64,000 nt of DNA from Metellina segmentata (GCA_947359465.1 OX375879.1:122668486-122732485); one strand, 5' to 3'. Positions 44,086-57,055 are shown, counted from the first letter of the stretch. Numbers and translations are program-made. Notes: generated by a model from the sequence alone, not told the origin.

Positions 44086-45135
44086 TATATAACTGCTGCT
44101 GATTTGTGATAGAGGGCAGATCTTAATTGCCCGAAGACACGGAGCGAGTATCACCGAAACTGCACGACTGGTAGGTTGTTCAGGATCTTCAGTTGTTAGT
44201 ATTCATGCAAAGTGGATAAATGATGGTGACACCAGCAGTAGACGCCGAGGTGTTGGTCCTCCACGCGTCATCAAAGAAAAAGGACGTCGGAGACTGTCCC
44301 GCTTGGTAAAGCAAAATCGGTGTGAGACAGTGTCTCAGCTGACAGCCCAATACAAGCAGGTCCAAGCGAAAACACACAGTTCAGCGGACGCTGTTGGATA
44401 TGGGACTGTGCAGCAGACGTCCCACTCGTCCAAGCGTCATTGTCAACTACGCCTACAGTGGGCCCGGGAACATCGAGACTGGACCTTGGATGAGTGGAAG
44501 AGAGTTGCCTGGTCAGATGAATCCCGATTTCTCATTCATCACGTCGATGGTCGTGTCAGGGTACGCCGTCTGCCAGGCGAACAGTTGCTCTCCTCTTGTA
44601 CAGCAGGTCATACACAGGCTGATGGTGGCGGTATTATGCTTTGGGGGACGTTCTCATGGGCAACTCTGGGACCCGTAGTTGTGGTAGAACAAACCATGAA
44701 CGCTGCGAACTATCTGAACATCATTGCGGATCAGTTGCACTCTTACATGGCGTCTGTCTTTCCAACTAGAAATGGAATCTTCCAGCAGGCATTACACAAG
44801 GCTTGGATTTTGTTGGAGTGGTTCAAGGAGCATACTGATGAATTCCACTTTATGTCCTGGCCACCTAACTAGCCGGATGTTAGTCCGATAGAACACATGT
44901 TGTGTGTCATGGAGCGGCAGTTCAGAGCTCAAACACCACCATGTCCGAATATCTCGACTTTGCGCGACCGCTGCTTCGACATTTGGTACAACCTGTCTCC
45001 AGTCATGTACCAAGAACTTGTGGTATCTATGCTCAGGGGAGTTGCAGCTGCTTCGAAGGCCAAAGGAGGCGCAACGCGTTATTGAGTAGGTGATCACAAT
45101 GTTTTGGCTCTTCAGTATATTTATATATAAATGTT
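44086..45135 (+). pseudogene. Tc1-like transposase pseudogene
   Basis: A helix-turn-helix region (about 44112-44280: RRHGASITETARLVGCS, SSVVSIHAKWI) and a basic GRPR-like linker precede a frameshift near 44390. The catalytic part has the first aspartate in VAWSDESRFLIHH. The second aspartate region is deleted: IFQQ is followed directly by ALHKAW. A TAG follows SWPPN at 44871-44873, after which the frame goes on with the glutamate (SPIEHMLCVM) to a stop at 45083. The left inverted repeat is absent; the right end is probably near 45135. It cannot be active. Confidence 0.88.
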
Positions 45136-45221
45136 TTATTAAATGTTATAAATTTTATTATTAAATATTGAATGAAATCTAAAACTTGCACAAACACAAA
45201 AGAGACAGGAAATCTTAGGTA

Positions 45222-45390
45222 GTTAAATTAGCGGTCGCATTGAAGCAACACAAAGTGTTATTGGCGACGATCCGGGATTATTCCCGAATGGAGGATAATA
45301 CCTCATAAATTAAAACCACTGTTAGATGACGAGATCAACACCTGAACTGGCACTCCCTCTCCAAACTTTCATGCCATAGTGAATTAAACG
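45222..45390 (-). mobile_element. SINE body fragment
   Basis: AGCGGTCGCATTGAAGCAAC through CAACACCTGAACTGGCACTC; the head is missing. Confidence 0.75.
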
Positions 45391-45591
45391 GGAAGACGGA
45401 AAGCCAGACTGACGCAATGAAAATCAGTCAGTAAATGAGTGTAAATACTCAAAATATGCAAAGTTTCACGAAAATATGCCCCGTTATAAGGACGAAGTAC
45501 GGTCACATAGACCAGCAACAAACGAGGGAAATGCTAATTTTCCATTCGAATGGGCCCCCAGAAAGATACGCTGCATTTTCATTTATATAGA
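45391..45591 (-). mobile_element. Helitron 5'-end fragment
   Basis: The minus strand starts TCTATATAAATGAAAATGC at 45591, like the 5' terminus of the copy ending at 12890, and continues with the same TTTCGTGAAA-type sequence. Confidence 0.6.
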
Positions 45592-46660
45592 CAGTTTCGA
45601 ATATATTTTTTTTGCGCTTGAATGGTTACGTACACAGTGTACCAAATTTGTGAGACATTTTATTCGTTGATGGCCATATCTGTTTCGAGTACGTCGTTAA
45701 GACAAACGTGCAAGAAACTTTTAAAATCTATCCCCCTGGGTACGGGTCACTTAGGCTTGGTTGTAATGAACTCACTAATGAACAGTTTAATTAACTCATA
45801 ATGACAGTATAATGACCATCTGCAATAATTATAGTATTTAACTACATTTACTGAGAACTTGGAAGATAAAATTCTTATCGTTTTGCTGAAAGGCCCAATT
45901 CTAAAACTTTATTATCCAGCATATTTTTTTTTAGGGGGGGGGGAAGGGGTCATTGAAACTTAATTACTGAAAAGGAATATAAAGCTGATATTTTGAATGC
46001 ACGAATTCATATTATTATAGCAAACTCGATTTTTGGATGAGTTTTAACTGTAGTTCTTTACACGTACTTTTAAGATAGTGTGATAAACTATTGTACGCAT
46101 TTTCGATGGATATTTAACTCGATTTTATTGAAGTTTGTCTTCGTAGTTGATCCCGGATCGTCGTTAATAGCCCGTCTGGGTGTCACCAGTGTGATGTTTA
46201 ATTCAAGAACTTACCTATTCCGATGAAGTTGTTCATGGCTGTGAGACGCTTTTTCTGTCAGGCTGAGTGTAGGTGGCATAAATATTTCTTTGCTCCCTTA
46301 ACGAACGTGCTTCCTTAACGTTTTACGAACGTGACGCCACTTGACATGTTTTTGGAATGTGATTTTAGAGCTACTCCAATTGAATTATTGTTCAATCTTA
46401 GTTTATATATTTTTCTTTATTTGGTAGCTAGTTCTTGATTGATTTGAAAATCAGTGATTAATTTAACGAAGGGATTGCAAAGTAACACAAAGAAAAATTC
46501 AAATGTGATTGGCGATTCATATATATATATAATTTCAAGAACACAGGAATTTCCAAAAAAATTTACAACTAAAGTCTTAAAAAATGATGAAAAATGAAGA
46601 AATGTTGGTGGATCAGGGCGTCATCAGGGAGGAGCCTGACCCAAACAACACAAAATGGTG
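45592..46660. other. AT-rich segment; SINE tail at 46133-46215
   Basis: GTTGATCCCGGATCGTCGTT and GTGTGATGTTTAATTCAAGA mark a plus-strand SINE 3' end. A G-run lies at 45934-45950. Nothing else was recognised. Confidence 0.55.
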
Positions 46661-46669
46661 TTTTCTACA

Positions 46670-47390
46670 TATGAGCAGCATTAGGCTGAACAAATAGAAG
46701 GTTTATTTTACAGTGCTTTAACAGAAATAAAATCACTGCTTTCAAAGAAGGATTCCCATGTATTGAATTGAGTAAGAACAGTTTCAATATGTAGAGTAAG
46801 AAACCTCGACTTTCTGTCACTTAAGACAAAAAATTTCAATTTATTAAAATTACTAAATTTTATATTAACCAAGATCGAAGAAGTCTTGTTTAAAATTCTA
46901 TTTTCTCCAACAGACATTCAGTTTTAAATCGAACTCTTATGATACTTTTTTTAAATTGAATGAAACACGAAAAACAAATGAAAATATAATTTATTTTAAT
47001 CGGCTTTCAATGAAAAGCTATATCAAAATTTTGAAATATATTTGTACTACAACATATGACTACCCGCTTTAATTTAATGTAACCCATCATTTTAAATTGA
47101 TTTTTTTAAACTTAGTCGGCCATTTTAATAAAAGGAATTGCACACTTTTGTTAAAAATTTTTGATTTGTATATTTTATTCATTTTTATGAAACATAATTC
47201 TACAAATTATTCCGTTTTAAATAGAATATTTAATGAAATGTGGTCGAAATATTCATGTACGGCCAAAAAATTACCCATGTCTAGTGATATTTTACAGGAA
47301 ATAAATAAATCACTAAAATCTTGTAACAATCTTTTCAACCAATTGAACGAATTCGAAAAGGACTTTGCGATGAATTTATAGGCTTTTTTT
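46670..47390 (-). mobile_element. Internal part of the long Helitron-family repeat
   Basis: The sequence from GGTTTATTTTACAGTGCTTT to TTTGCGATGAATTTATAGG is repeated at 63800 to the window end and, with differences, at 56160-56700 plus 59963-60115. Confidence 0.75.
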
Positions 47391-48339
47391 AATCCAAAAA
47401 TGTTATTTTTCGTACTGATTGTTTGTTATAAATGCATATTTTAAATCTTTTTTGAATCTGTATTTTCATAGTATTTGACATAGTATGATCCTATAAGCAA
47501 AAAAAACCCGCATTTATTTGGACATTAATACGTATTATTTATAAGAAATAAACTGTCAACAGTCACTGTTTCCGCAACTAGTACATACACATCGATTGAA
47601 TGCCTTGCACAGCAGTTACTTTAATTTATTAGGGAATAAAGATTTGCGTCCAAAGTTTGGCTGTGGGACATACATCAGCTGCTAATAATTAATGTACACT
47701 ACATAACGTGAAAGGGTCTTACTTTGGCTTGGCTCAAATAAAACCTTATTGTTTGTTTTAATACGTTATGTAGTGCACTAATTTAATTAAATCCCACATA
47801 CATAAATGCCGGGTTAACCGCGTTCATTTCAAAGTATGCCGTTACCAAGACTAATTACAAGAGAAAATCGCAAATCTTATATATAAATAAAATATGTTTT
47901 TCTGAAGCAGTAAAAATTCTTGAAAGTTGAGTTCCGGCGTTATTCACTCACTTAGCAAATTCTGTCTGGAATTTTTAGTTTGGCACAGCTACTTTCCGCA
48001 GGCTACGTCGTTCCCTTAGAACCATAGAAGTAAAATTTAATATAGAACTATGTATAGAAATAATATACTTTCATACAGCAGAGCACAATTTTTAATCAAG
48101 CTCGAATCAACACAAATCATCAGGAACAGAGCCATCAAAATAGCCGAGGACACAAGCATGTCAAAAATACGAAGCTCAAAAAGTTGTTCGACGATGCAAT
48201 GAAACTGCTGAGGGAACAGGTGCGAAGTGGTTCGTCTGCAAATCCTCGGAATAGTAAAGAAAATAGAGTGTAAACTCTAAGAATAATTATTTTTCAATAA
48301 ATGCATAAAATACTGATACTTAAACCTGCAATCCTTTTA
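47391..48339. other. AT-rich segment with a small inverted-repeat element
   Basis: A perfect 13-bp inverted repeat CACTACATAACGT (47697-47709 and 47763-47775) delimits a candidate MITE of about 80 bp. Positions 48120-48290 show a weak open frame that I cannot assign. Confidence 0.5.
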
Positions 48340-48343
48340 TTAA

Positions 48344-49816
48344 GGGGACCGGGAAGGCCCTATCTCCTCCATGTTAAATTCACGAAATTCAAGACCCTTT
48401 TTCTCAATAACTATAATAGTAATAAACACAACATTTTTATGGTGGTTAGACTGATATGTTATACAAACTTTAACAGCTCACTTTTTTTTTATTTAAAAAT
48501 TTTAATTTTATAGAAATTTTTAACTGAATATCACTTTTTAGATAGCATTTTTTGACACATTTAAATTTCTAAAAAATCCAATTTTCAAAAAATCAAAAAA
48601 TGCCCGTGTTAAAATCTTAAGAGATATAACACAAATATGTCATAAAAATATTAAGTCATTATGTTCAGTAGATTCTGAGAAAATGGGGCATGAATATTAA
48701 AAATCTAAGTTTTGAGAAAAATGGATTTAAACATTTCAAATGAATTTTTATAAATAATTTTACGTCTAACCTTAATGAAATCCTGATTTATATAAAGGGT
48801 GATCTCTTTCATTATTAATACATGTATCTTCAATTTTTTTTATGCTTTTCTTTCTATGGCGGGCCTTTTTACTGTATTCGGAGAGTTTTCGCTCTCCATC
48901 GATAACACGGTCTTAGTCCAGTTTTCTCAAAAATTTGTATAAAATGGCAGCCTGGATTGATTTTAACTCTAGATAATGTATAGCACTTTATAATATTTTC
49001 ACTGTTGCAGCAGGAAACAGCATCAAACACTCCCAGTTTTAAAGTTCGGATGATTACAAACACATTTTTTGGAACGCGAGTCCAAATCACATTGTTCACC
49101 GATTCATTTGGGTTTTGAGTCTTTCCGTGAACACATTTTTTCAACAATTCTGGATTTGCCAAGTCTCTGAAATTTGATTTAATTGTCTTCAAAATGTAGG
49201 CAGTATAAGGCAAGGCAATATGTGTGTGTTTATCATGGTAATACACATCACTTTTAGCTACAGCACGTTGAAATTTCCACCAGCTTTCATTCCCAACTGG
49301 ACAAAGACCGTGATTTGGATTTAAGTTAATAAAAACATGTCAGTAAACTTGACAGTAAATAAAAATATTCTGCCCAGACAGATTGTTGCATACTGTGCAG
49401 AAAACCAACATTTATCATTATTGCTAGTCCATAATAGATCAAATGTCATGTCTCAGAAAGTGCTAACTTATATCGCATGGTAAAATTAATAAAAATAGTT
49501 AGAAAAAACTAAATGATTACTGTTAACTCTACTGTTACCAGATTATCGCAAATAATTTGAGTAAAGTAAAGTAAAAAATATAATATACATTGTTGAGCAA
49601 CAAAGATTAGAAATGTCCACAAACGGTTTGTTTACATTTGAAAGGCCGTGTCAGATGTGAAGTGCTTATTGGAAACGTGCATAATTTTCAAACTTCCTCT
49701 TATTCTATTACCTAGTGTGATATATCATTGAAAAGAGGAGAATTTGAACTATATAAACAAGCAATAAAATAGAAATTGATTTTTTAGTCTCGAATTTTGC
49801 TTTCTCGGTCGTCCCC
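48344..49816 (-). mobile_element. TTAA-flanked DNA transposon (Kolobok-like or related)
   Basis: It is flanked by TTAA on both sides (48340-48343 and 49817-49820). Ends are GGGGACCGGGAAGGCC and, on the minus strand, GGGGACGACCGAGAAAGC, an imperfect inverted repeat. It carries a transposase remnant on the minus strand. The superfamily is inferred from TTAA and the protein fragment; piggyBac also uses TTAA. Confidence 0.75.
48869..49330 (-). pseudogene. Transposase C-terminal fragment
   Basis: The frame reads LCPVGNESWWKFQRAV, LANPELLKKCVHGKTQNPNE and SVNNVIWTRVPKN, a stretch that recurs in arthropod Mutator-like/Kolobok-type transposases, where HGKTQNPNES and IWxRxPKN are conserved. The N-terminal and catalytic parts are absent and the copy ends with a degraded tail. 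Confidence 0.7.
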
Positions 49817-50065
49817 TTAAATGTTTACGCTGAATTCGTGATGTTTAATGCTCTCTATGATCATTCGCTTTCACTGAGGGTACTTCATTTTCCCGAATAA
49901 TCTACACTTGAAACCTGTACAAACAACAAACTCCCTTCCTTCTAGCATATGTTGTTTCGCAGAAAGATGGATTCGCAATAAATCCCAGTCGTACGTACTG
50001 TAAGCTTGCATTATGTGTCGGTTATTTTTTGGGTTAAAAATGCTTATTTTAGTTTAAAAGTTAAA

Positions 50066-50160
50066 TTTTGAATTCATAATTATTTTAATGTTAAAATTAT
50101 TTTGACTTTATAATTATTTTGACTTCATAATTATTTTGAATTCATAATTATTTTAATTTC
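50066..50160. repeat. Short tandem repeat (ATAATTATTTTGACTTC)
   Basis: Four to five units of about 17-20 bp immediately left of a Tc1 relic. Confidence 0.85.
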
Positions 50161-50720
50161 TTGCCGAATTGTTTCCAATTGTCGGGCTAAAGGGTCAACA
50201 TTCCCGGATGGTTGGCATTCCCATAACGTTCCAAATGTGCTCTGCGGGAGAGAGATATCAGGTGACCTAGCTGGTCAAGGAAGTGTTGGGAAAGATGGAA
50301 GACAATTCATAGCAACAAGTGGCGTGTACGGCCGGACATTATCTTGTTAAAAAGTAAGTCCGAGGTGTCGTAAAAGGAACGGTAACACAACGTAGAACGA
50401 TTGTAGAAGGTCGTCTACATACCCCTGTACTGTAAGTGTGCTAGAAATGACTACCAAAGGGCTCTCAAAGGAGATGGCACCCCATACCCTAACGCTCTGT
50501 TGTGGGCATGTGTGGCTTGCGATAGTAAGAGCAGGATCCCCACACTGCCCTGGACGTCTCCAGAATCGTATGCAGTTGTCGTCAGGACACAGGTGGAAAC
50601 GGGACTCCGTGACTAAAGACAATACGTTCCCAGTCAACGCGTTCCAAGTGGATCGAGCCCGGCACCACTGTAATTCTGCACCAACTTCTTGCGTCGATTT
50701 TTTTTTGTTACAGAAAGTAC
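50160..50720 (-). pseudogene. Tc1-like transposase relic
   Basis: Minus-strand frames include RFHLCPDDNCIRFWRRPGQC and VWGAISFESPLVVISSTLTV, followed by VLPFLLRHLGLTF, the central catalytic part. The right inverted repeat (minus strand TGTAACAAAAAAAAATCGACG) is at about 50700. The downstream part is frameshifted and the 3' terminus is lost. Confidence 0.8.
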
Positions 50721-51038
50721 TTTGATACTTAGTAATTTATATTTGTTGAAAGAAATAACAATTTCACAATTCCCAGATCATTTCAAATGTAACTTGCAAT
50801 GCGATTAGGAGAAATAGCTACTTCGCGCATCCACAAAAAGTTACTAGTAACTTTGGTTAATAATAATCCTGGACAGCAAGTTGGAGAACAAGGATTATCA
50901 ATGCCTGAAAACTATTAAAAAACGGCGTCTTAAGAACTAAAAACATTGATAGGTACTAGTGATAGCTGAAAGTAGTACGAACAAGTTGACGGATGGAACC
51001 CGTATGCTGTAAAATAATTTCAGCGATCTACATCAATA

Positions 51039-52389
51039 CAAGGGGTGTTCCATAAAAACTGAGAGTGAATTTTTTACGCAGTGGCAACACCGCGAAACTA
51101 AAAAATAAAAGTGCAGGCGATTTTTTCAAACTGTTAACCGTACAATTATAAATATTCTAAACGAAGCAGACGATTTTATTTTCCTAGTTTCGTGCTTGTT
51201 TAAAGAACTGTTTTTATTTGCCCTACAGAAATGGAGGTGATTGATTCAAAGTTAAAAAAAACAAAATGCGTTCTGCCATAAAATTTTGCTATCGTTTGGG
51301 CAAAACAGCTCCAGAAACAGTTGAGTTAACGAAAGAAGCTTACAAAGACAAATGTTTTGGTGAGTCTACGATTTTAGATGGCATGATGCTTTCAAAAAAG
51401 GACGTTTGCCTGCAGAACTGACTCCTAAGCCTTGCCGATTAGAAAGTGTTGTGAATGATCGAAATGATAACACAGTGTGGACAATCTGGAAAGAAAATCG
51501 GCGAATGACATGTGAGGAGATAGCAGCATCAACTAACATTTCTAAAGCGATGATACTTCGCATTTTACGCAACAATTTACAGCTTTGCCCTGTTTGTTCC
51601 AGATGGGTCCCTTATCACCTTACTAAAGAATAAATGCAAACAAGAATTCACCAATGTTGTGAGTACATACAGATGCTTCAAAATGAACCAGTTTCCTAAA
51701 GACTGTAATAACAGATGATGAAACTTGAGTGTATAATTTTTATTCCCTTATCAAGTCCGTAACAAAGTGTTATGGAAACACACTGATTCTCCGCCTCCGT
51801 AAAAAATCCGACAAACCAAATCTACTGGAAAGGTCATGATGATTATTTCCTTTGATCATAAAGGTGTTATCTATCAGCAAGCTGTGCCTCCAAAAACTAC
51901 TGCGAATGGTAAATATTATACCTCAGTTTTGAAAATTTTGCGACACCCCATATCGAGAAAGCGACATGAACTGCTAGGGAATTGAACATAACATCACGAT
52001 AATGCTCGCCCGCATGTCGCTACTTCTGTTCAGCAATATCTTTGTAAATGCAATATTAAAATCATGCCACATCCCCCTTACAGTCCAGATTTCGCACCAT
52101 GCGATTTCTGGCTGTTTCCGACGTTGAAGGAGAAGCTCCGTGGTAGAAAATTTAATACAGATTGTGAAGTTATTTCAGCAGTGCAGGGTCCTTTGAAGCA
52201 GCTTCCAGAAAAAGGCTTCTCTATTTGTTTGAAAAGTGGGTTGAACGATGGGACCGTTGCATATCATCTGAGGGAAGGTATTTTGAAAAGGAATGATTGA
52301 AAAGAATGACGAAGCAGACGATTTTATTTACAAATAATATTTCTTGATTTTTTGTGATTTTACTCTCAGTTTTTATGGAACGCCCTTTG
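51039..52389 (+). mobile_element. mariner transposon, full-length
   Basis: It lies between TA dinucleotides (51037-51038 and 52390-52391). The inverted ends share GTTCCATAAAAACTGAGAGT. At 1351 bp it is a normal mariner length. Confidence 0.92.
51231..52300 (+). pseudogene. mariner transposase pseudogene
   Basis: The start is ATG at 51231. Fragments include RMTCEEIAASTNISKAMILR (DNA-binding helix-turn-helix), a TDDET first-aspartate motif near 51710, HHDNARPHVAT (second aspartate, about 51990-52022) and PPYSPDFAPCDFWLFPTL (third aspartate, DD34D type, about 52071-52124). The end is GILKRND at 52297. Multiple stops and frameshifts separate the pieces. Confidence 0.9.
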
Positions 52390-52851
52390 TATATAGTGTA
52401 GCTCCTCTGGCGCCTTGAAACCATGATTTGTGACGACAAAAATGTTTTTGACACAAGTATCTGACTAGTCAAACAAAATTCTGTGATCGATAAGCATAAA
52501 TTGCCATACTCCACATATTAACATAGTTCATTTATGCAATAAAGTGAGTTTTCAGAATCTTTTGACTCATATGGTTTCCGCTCTCACCGATTCATTTTTG
52601 TCCGAAAGTCAATATGCCCTCTACGACTCAGTGACTCTGCTCACTGTTCTAGCAGCTTGTTAGCTATTGGTGGTGATCGTACATTTTCGGTTATTTCTTA
52701 TTCTACGTCATTTTAAATTTCCCTGCGTGTGTGAATGTGCATTTGCGTGACGAAAATAAACATTGACTACGTGACTCTTGCGACTCAAAAGAATCGGCGA
52801 ATTCGATGCAATACAACTCATCAATGATTAGTAGATTTAATGTAATGCACT

Positions 52852-53608
52852 CTGTAATCAAAAAATTGTCGCACCACGAAGGAGTTGTGCCGGGCTCGAT
52901 ACACTTAAAACGGCGCTGACGGGGGACATATTGGGTTTAGTGACGAGTCCCGATTCCAACTGTGTCCTGACGACAATCGCCGATGTGTCTGGAGACGTCC
53001 AGGGCAGCGTGGGGATACTGCTCTTACTATCACACGCCACACATACTCGAAACAGGGCGTTAGGGTTTGGGTGCCATCTCCTTTGAGAGCCCTATGGTAG
53101 CCATTTCTGGCACATCTACATCACAGCGGTACGTAAACGACATTCTAGGACCAGTTGTGTTACCGTTCCTTTTGCGACACCTAAGACTTATTTTTTAACA
53201 AGATAATGCCCGGCCGCACGTGTTGCTATGAACTGTCTTGAAGCTTGCCCAAAACATCCTTTGTCAGCTAGGTCTCATGATCTCTCCGACAAAGCACCTT
53301 TAGTACGTTATGGGAAGGCGATTGTAACCATTCCAGAATGTTGACCATTGAGTCCGTGAGTTGGAGACAATTTGGCAAGAAATTCCGCAGGACATCCTCC
53401 GGGAACTTTTTCAGTCTATTCAACGCCGGCTGACGCATCCAGGTCAGAGGTGGACCAACGCTTTATTGACTTCCTAAATTAGTAACGGTCAAGATCTGAA
53501 ATAAATAATTCAATTGTTTTGAAATTTGAATAGTATGTTCTTCTCATCCACCCATTTTTATTGTAATTGGACAACTACTTCTTCGGACGTCGATTTTTTT
53601 TGTCATGG
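52852..53608 (+). pseudogene. Tc1-like element relic with both ends, internally deleted
   Basis: The left end ACTCTGTAATCAAAAAATTG and right end (minus strand ACTCCATGACAAAAAAAATC) match as degenerate inverted repeats. Plus-strand frames include GAISFESPMVAISGTSTSQR, QQDNARPHVL-like sequence (QDNARPHVLL near 53200) and WQEIPQDILRELFQSIQ. The N-terminal half is deleted. Confidence 0.8.
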
Positions 53609-53736
53609 AGTTTATGTATGCAATTTCAACCATAATGAACTATGTACCCTGAATCATGTAAATGGATATTTCAGTGACTGAAGGATATTTTACAGTGCAG
53701 TAGCGTGACAAAATCTAGCTTTAGTTGTCAGAAGAA

Positions 53737-54388
53737 TCTATATATATAATTCTCTTACGTGGCAAGCAAAAAAGACGTTATTATTTATCGCGTTTTGGCA
53801 ACATTGTACGATTGTTTGTTTATCACGTAGCCTCGCGCTTCAATTGAATTTATAGCGTTATCGGATGAAATTTTATTGAAAAAAAAATGAATTTTAGTCG
53901 AGCTGTTGCAGTAAATAATAGAAATCAAAGAAAACGGAGGATCTTTTCAGGGTCATTTAAAAAAAAAGTCCGTTTCGGGGCAAACTATTATAGTTCAACA
54001 AGACGCTTGCATTACAACTTTCGACCACAAACTCAATGAAAAAGCGTGGGTGGCTCGAGTGCTGGGTAAATGTACACACAACCAACATGCTGGGTTTTCA
54101 ATTTCCAAATCAACGCTCACATTTCGAGTCAAAATTTGCTCAAAGTTTCCATTTCAATTCTGATTCCAGAGGTACTGTAAATATCTTTTCTGATAAACAT
54201 CATAAAATTTAGATTTGAAAAATATTTTTTTGGAATATCATATTTTGTTAACAATTCCTTCTGCTCGGACACATGTCTTCATTGATGCGTGCGAAGCGAG
54301 CATAGGTTCGCGCAGCGAACCAATGAGGATTGCGAAGGAATCCTCTGGGGGTTGGCGAGCGTTAGCAAGCAGGGGGCGGGCCCCCTAG
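53737..54388 (+). mobile_element. Non-autonomous Helitron, canonical ends
   Basis: It starts TCTATATATATAATTCTC after A53736. It ends with the hairpin GGGGGCGGGCCCCCTAG (stem GGGGGC/GCCCCC, then CTAG) before T54389. It is 652 bp. Internal motifs GCGAGCGTTAGCAAGCAG and GTTCGCGCAGCGAACC are typical of this Helitron type. A start-like MNFSRAVAVNNRNQRKRR lies at about 53889, but stops follow. Confidence 0.92.
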
Positions 54389-54389
54389 T

Positions 54390-55240
54390 AAACATTATAG
54401 TACACGAGTATTTCAGTTAAATTGAGCTCATGCTGCATGTTGCTTGAAAGAAAGCGTTCTTAGAAAATTTAAAACGAGTCAATTTTTGTCTGGTTGCAAC
54501 ATTGGCCGAGACATGCGTACTGCACGTATTGACTCCGTTAATTTTCTTAAGTGATGAAATCGATAATTCTCAAAGGTTAATATTATTCTAACACGCACCG
54601 GAACTTCATCGACAAAGATCATTACGGTTTACTTTGCACGACACGCTCGGTTAAGTATGTAGAGCATCTACATCTAATCAAATGATAAACAGCCTAAAGC
54701 TACAGATACAAGAACTAAATCTAAATTTGTAAATATATGCGCCGTAAAAGCTCTATACATTTACTTATCCGAAAAACACAACATGACTATTCGTGAGAGA
54801 ATCGAGACATTTTGTTGAATATAAAGTATTATGAGAGCTATTTTAGTAAGAATACGGCTCAAAACTTATCTTTTTATAAATTACTAGAGAAAAACAACAA
54901 TAAAACTGATTTATTTTTAAAAAAAATCTCAAAATCCTCATTGTTTTAGCAACTAAACCTATCTTTACTGGAATTGTTTTTGTTATTTTCTATTTTACTC
55001 TTAGAAACACAACTGTGCTAAATATTTTACATCTACTTGGCAGAACGTACACTAATAACGTCTTCAAAGTTGCTGCTATATTTCTTTAAAAAAAGCTAGG
55101 ATTTTATAGATAGAAATAAACTGAAATTTGTTTTACTATCTTGACAATTTGCATTTAGGGTCCATAGTTAACGATGTATTGAATTCAGTGAAAAATGGTT
55201 ATAAATTCAGTGAGAAATCGTCTTTATGTACGACGGATAA
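54390..55240. other. AT-rich segment, no feature seen
   Basis: No repeats or plausible coding frames were recognised. Confidence 0.5.
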
Positions 55241-55254
55241 ATTAGGAGAGATAT

Positions 55255-55858
55255 ACACTCAGGAACATTGAAAATAGTGCACCAAGAAGGGAGCATCGGA
55301 TTAAAGTGAAATTTAATACACATAATGATACAGATGAGAGATTCACTTGATACCAAAATCAAGACAAATAAACAAATACAGTGGGTACAATTAGACAAAT
55401 ACAGTGCAACTTCAACAGAGCGTCGGACCGCCTCCTGCTGCAATACATGCCTCAACACGGTCCGGCATTGAGTTGATTAGACTTCTGATGCTATTCTCAG
55501 GCAGATGAGCCCACGAATCTTGAACAGCCGCATCCAAATCATGTACAGAGTGACACTACAGCATCTGGCGTTTCAGCTGGTCCCACACATGCTCTATAGG
55601 GGACGAGTACGGGGAGCGGGACGGCCATCGAAGAGTCTGCACATGACGTAGGAAGTATTGAGCAACTCGAGCTGTATGCGGACGAGCATTATCTTGCTGG
55701 AAAATTGCCCCTGGAAGACCATTTACGAAAGGTCCCACGTGGGGTCGAAGAATGTCATCAACATAACGCAGGCCCGTTAAAGTTACACATACCACAATTA
55801 GAGTGGACCGGCTATGATGGCTATGGGCCCCCAGACGTGGCCAGATACCGGGTAGCAA
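55255..55858 (-). pseudogene. Tc1-like transposase C-terminal half
   Basis: The frame 55858-55556 contains IFQQDNARPHTARVAQYFLR (second aspartate) and SSPIEHVWDQLKRQM (glutamate, E of IEHVWD), both intact. Continuing minus-strand sequence to about 55430 encodes the family C-terminus (NSMPDRVEACIAAGG) in a shifted frame. The left terminus is near 55255 (GCACCAAGAAGGGAGCATCG). The first aspartate and DNA-binding part are missing, cut at 55858 where Helitron-family sequence starts. It is the best-preserved Tc1 fragment in the window. Confidence 0.88.
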
Positions 55859-56954
55859 AATTACGTTTAAATTACTTTTACATCAAAGGAAGAAATAAAA
55901 AGTCAGTTCAAACATAAATATTACAATTTATTTCCTTATTTTGCATAGAAATTGACCTCGGCTATTTGAAAACAGCAAGAATTAAAAATATCTGGGTTAT
56001 TTTATTTACGTTGATTGTTGCCATTCGACGATACACAAATAACGTCGATTTCGGGTCCACGTACGTTAGTGTTTTATATATATAGATTCCATTTAGCGGT
56101 ATGTGGAATAACGGAGCTTGCGTAAGAAATAAATGTCATCGGTACAGACAAATTAAACTCAATCCATTACAATTTTTTAATAAACACAAGGTTGATTTTA
56201 CAACGCTTTCACAAAATATAAATCGCTGCTTTTAACGAGTGATTCACATGTATATAAGTTGTCTGAATACAGCTTCAATATGTAGATTAAGCAACCTCGA
56301 CCTTTTGGCACTTCAAACAAAACAATTTCAATTTTTCAAAATTACAAAATGTGATATTATTTCAAGATTAACAGTCTTGTTTAAAATTCCCTTTTAACCA
56401 ACAGATATTCAATTTTATATATCGAACCAGTATGTTACTATTATAAATTCAGACATTAGGTTTCTAAAAGGAAACTATCTACCTATTTGGAATGATAGAT
56501 GTATTTACTTGATTATCAGTACAACTTTCAATAAAACACTTGAAACACGACAAACAAATGCAAATTTTATTGATTTTAATCGTCCTTCAATGAAAATATA
56601 TATCAGATTTTAAAATATATTTTAATCGCTCTTCACTGAAATTCTATATAAAAATTTGAAATATATTTGAAATACTACGTATGACAGTAAGATATCACAC
56701 ATCGTAATTAAAAATGTTTTGTTTAGTACACAGTGAAGTAGTATACAGAGGGTTCACTGAAGCCATGATGTATAGCGCTCCAGTGGGGAAGCCAGTCCCT
56801 AATTGTGGGCGGAGTTTGAAATGTTTCAATCAGAGCCAGAGCGGAAGCCATTTTTTATTTTCTAATCGGCAGACTTCTTGAAGCGTCATACAGCTGAATA
56901 TTCTTTGCATCATTTTAATAATTATTTAAAAACTGTACTATCCATCAACAGAAA

Positions 56955-57055
56955 AGGTTGATCCCCAACCGTCACATATATCTAGTTGTGTTGCTCCAAT
57001 GCGCAGCGCTCAATGCTCAATAAATGAGTGCGATGTTAATTAAAATACTATACCA
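56955..57055 (+). mobile_element. SINE 3' end fragment
   Basis: GATCCCCAACCGTCAC, GTTGTGTTGCTCCAATGCGC and GTGCGATGTTAATTAAAATA, with a short extra block between the last two. Confidence 0.65.
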
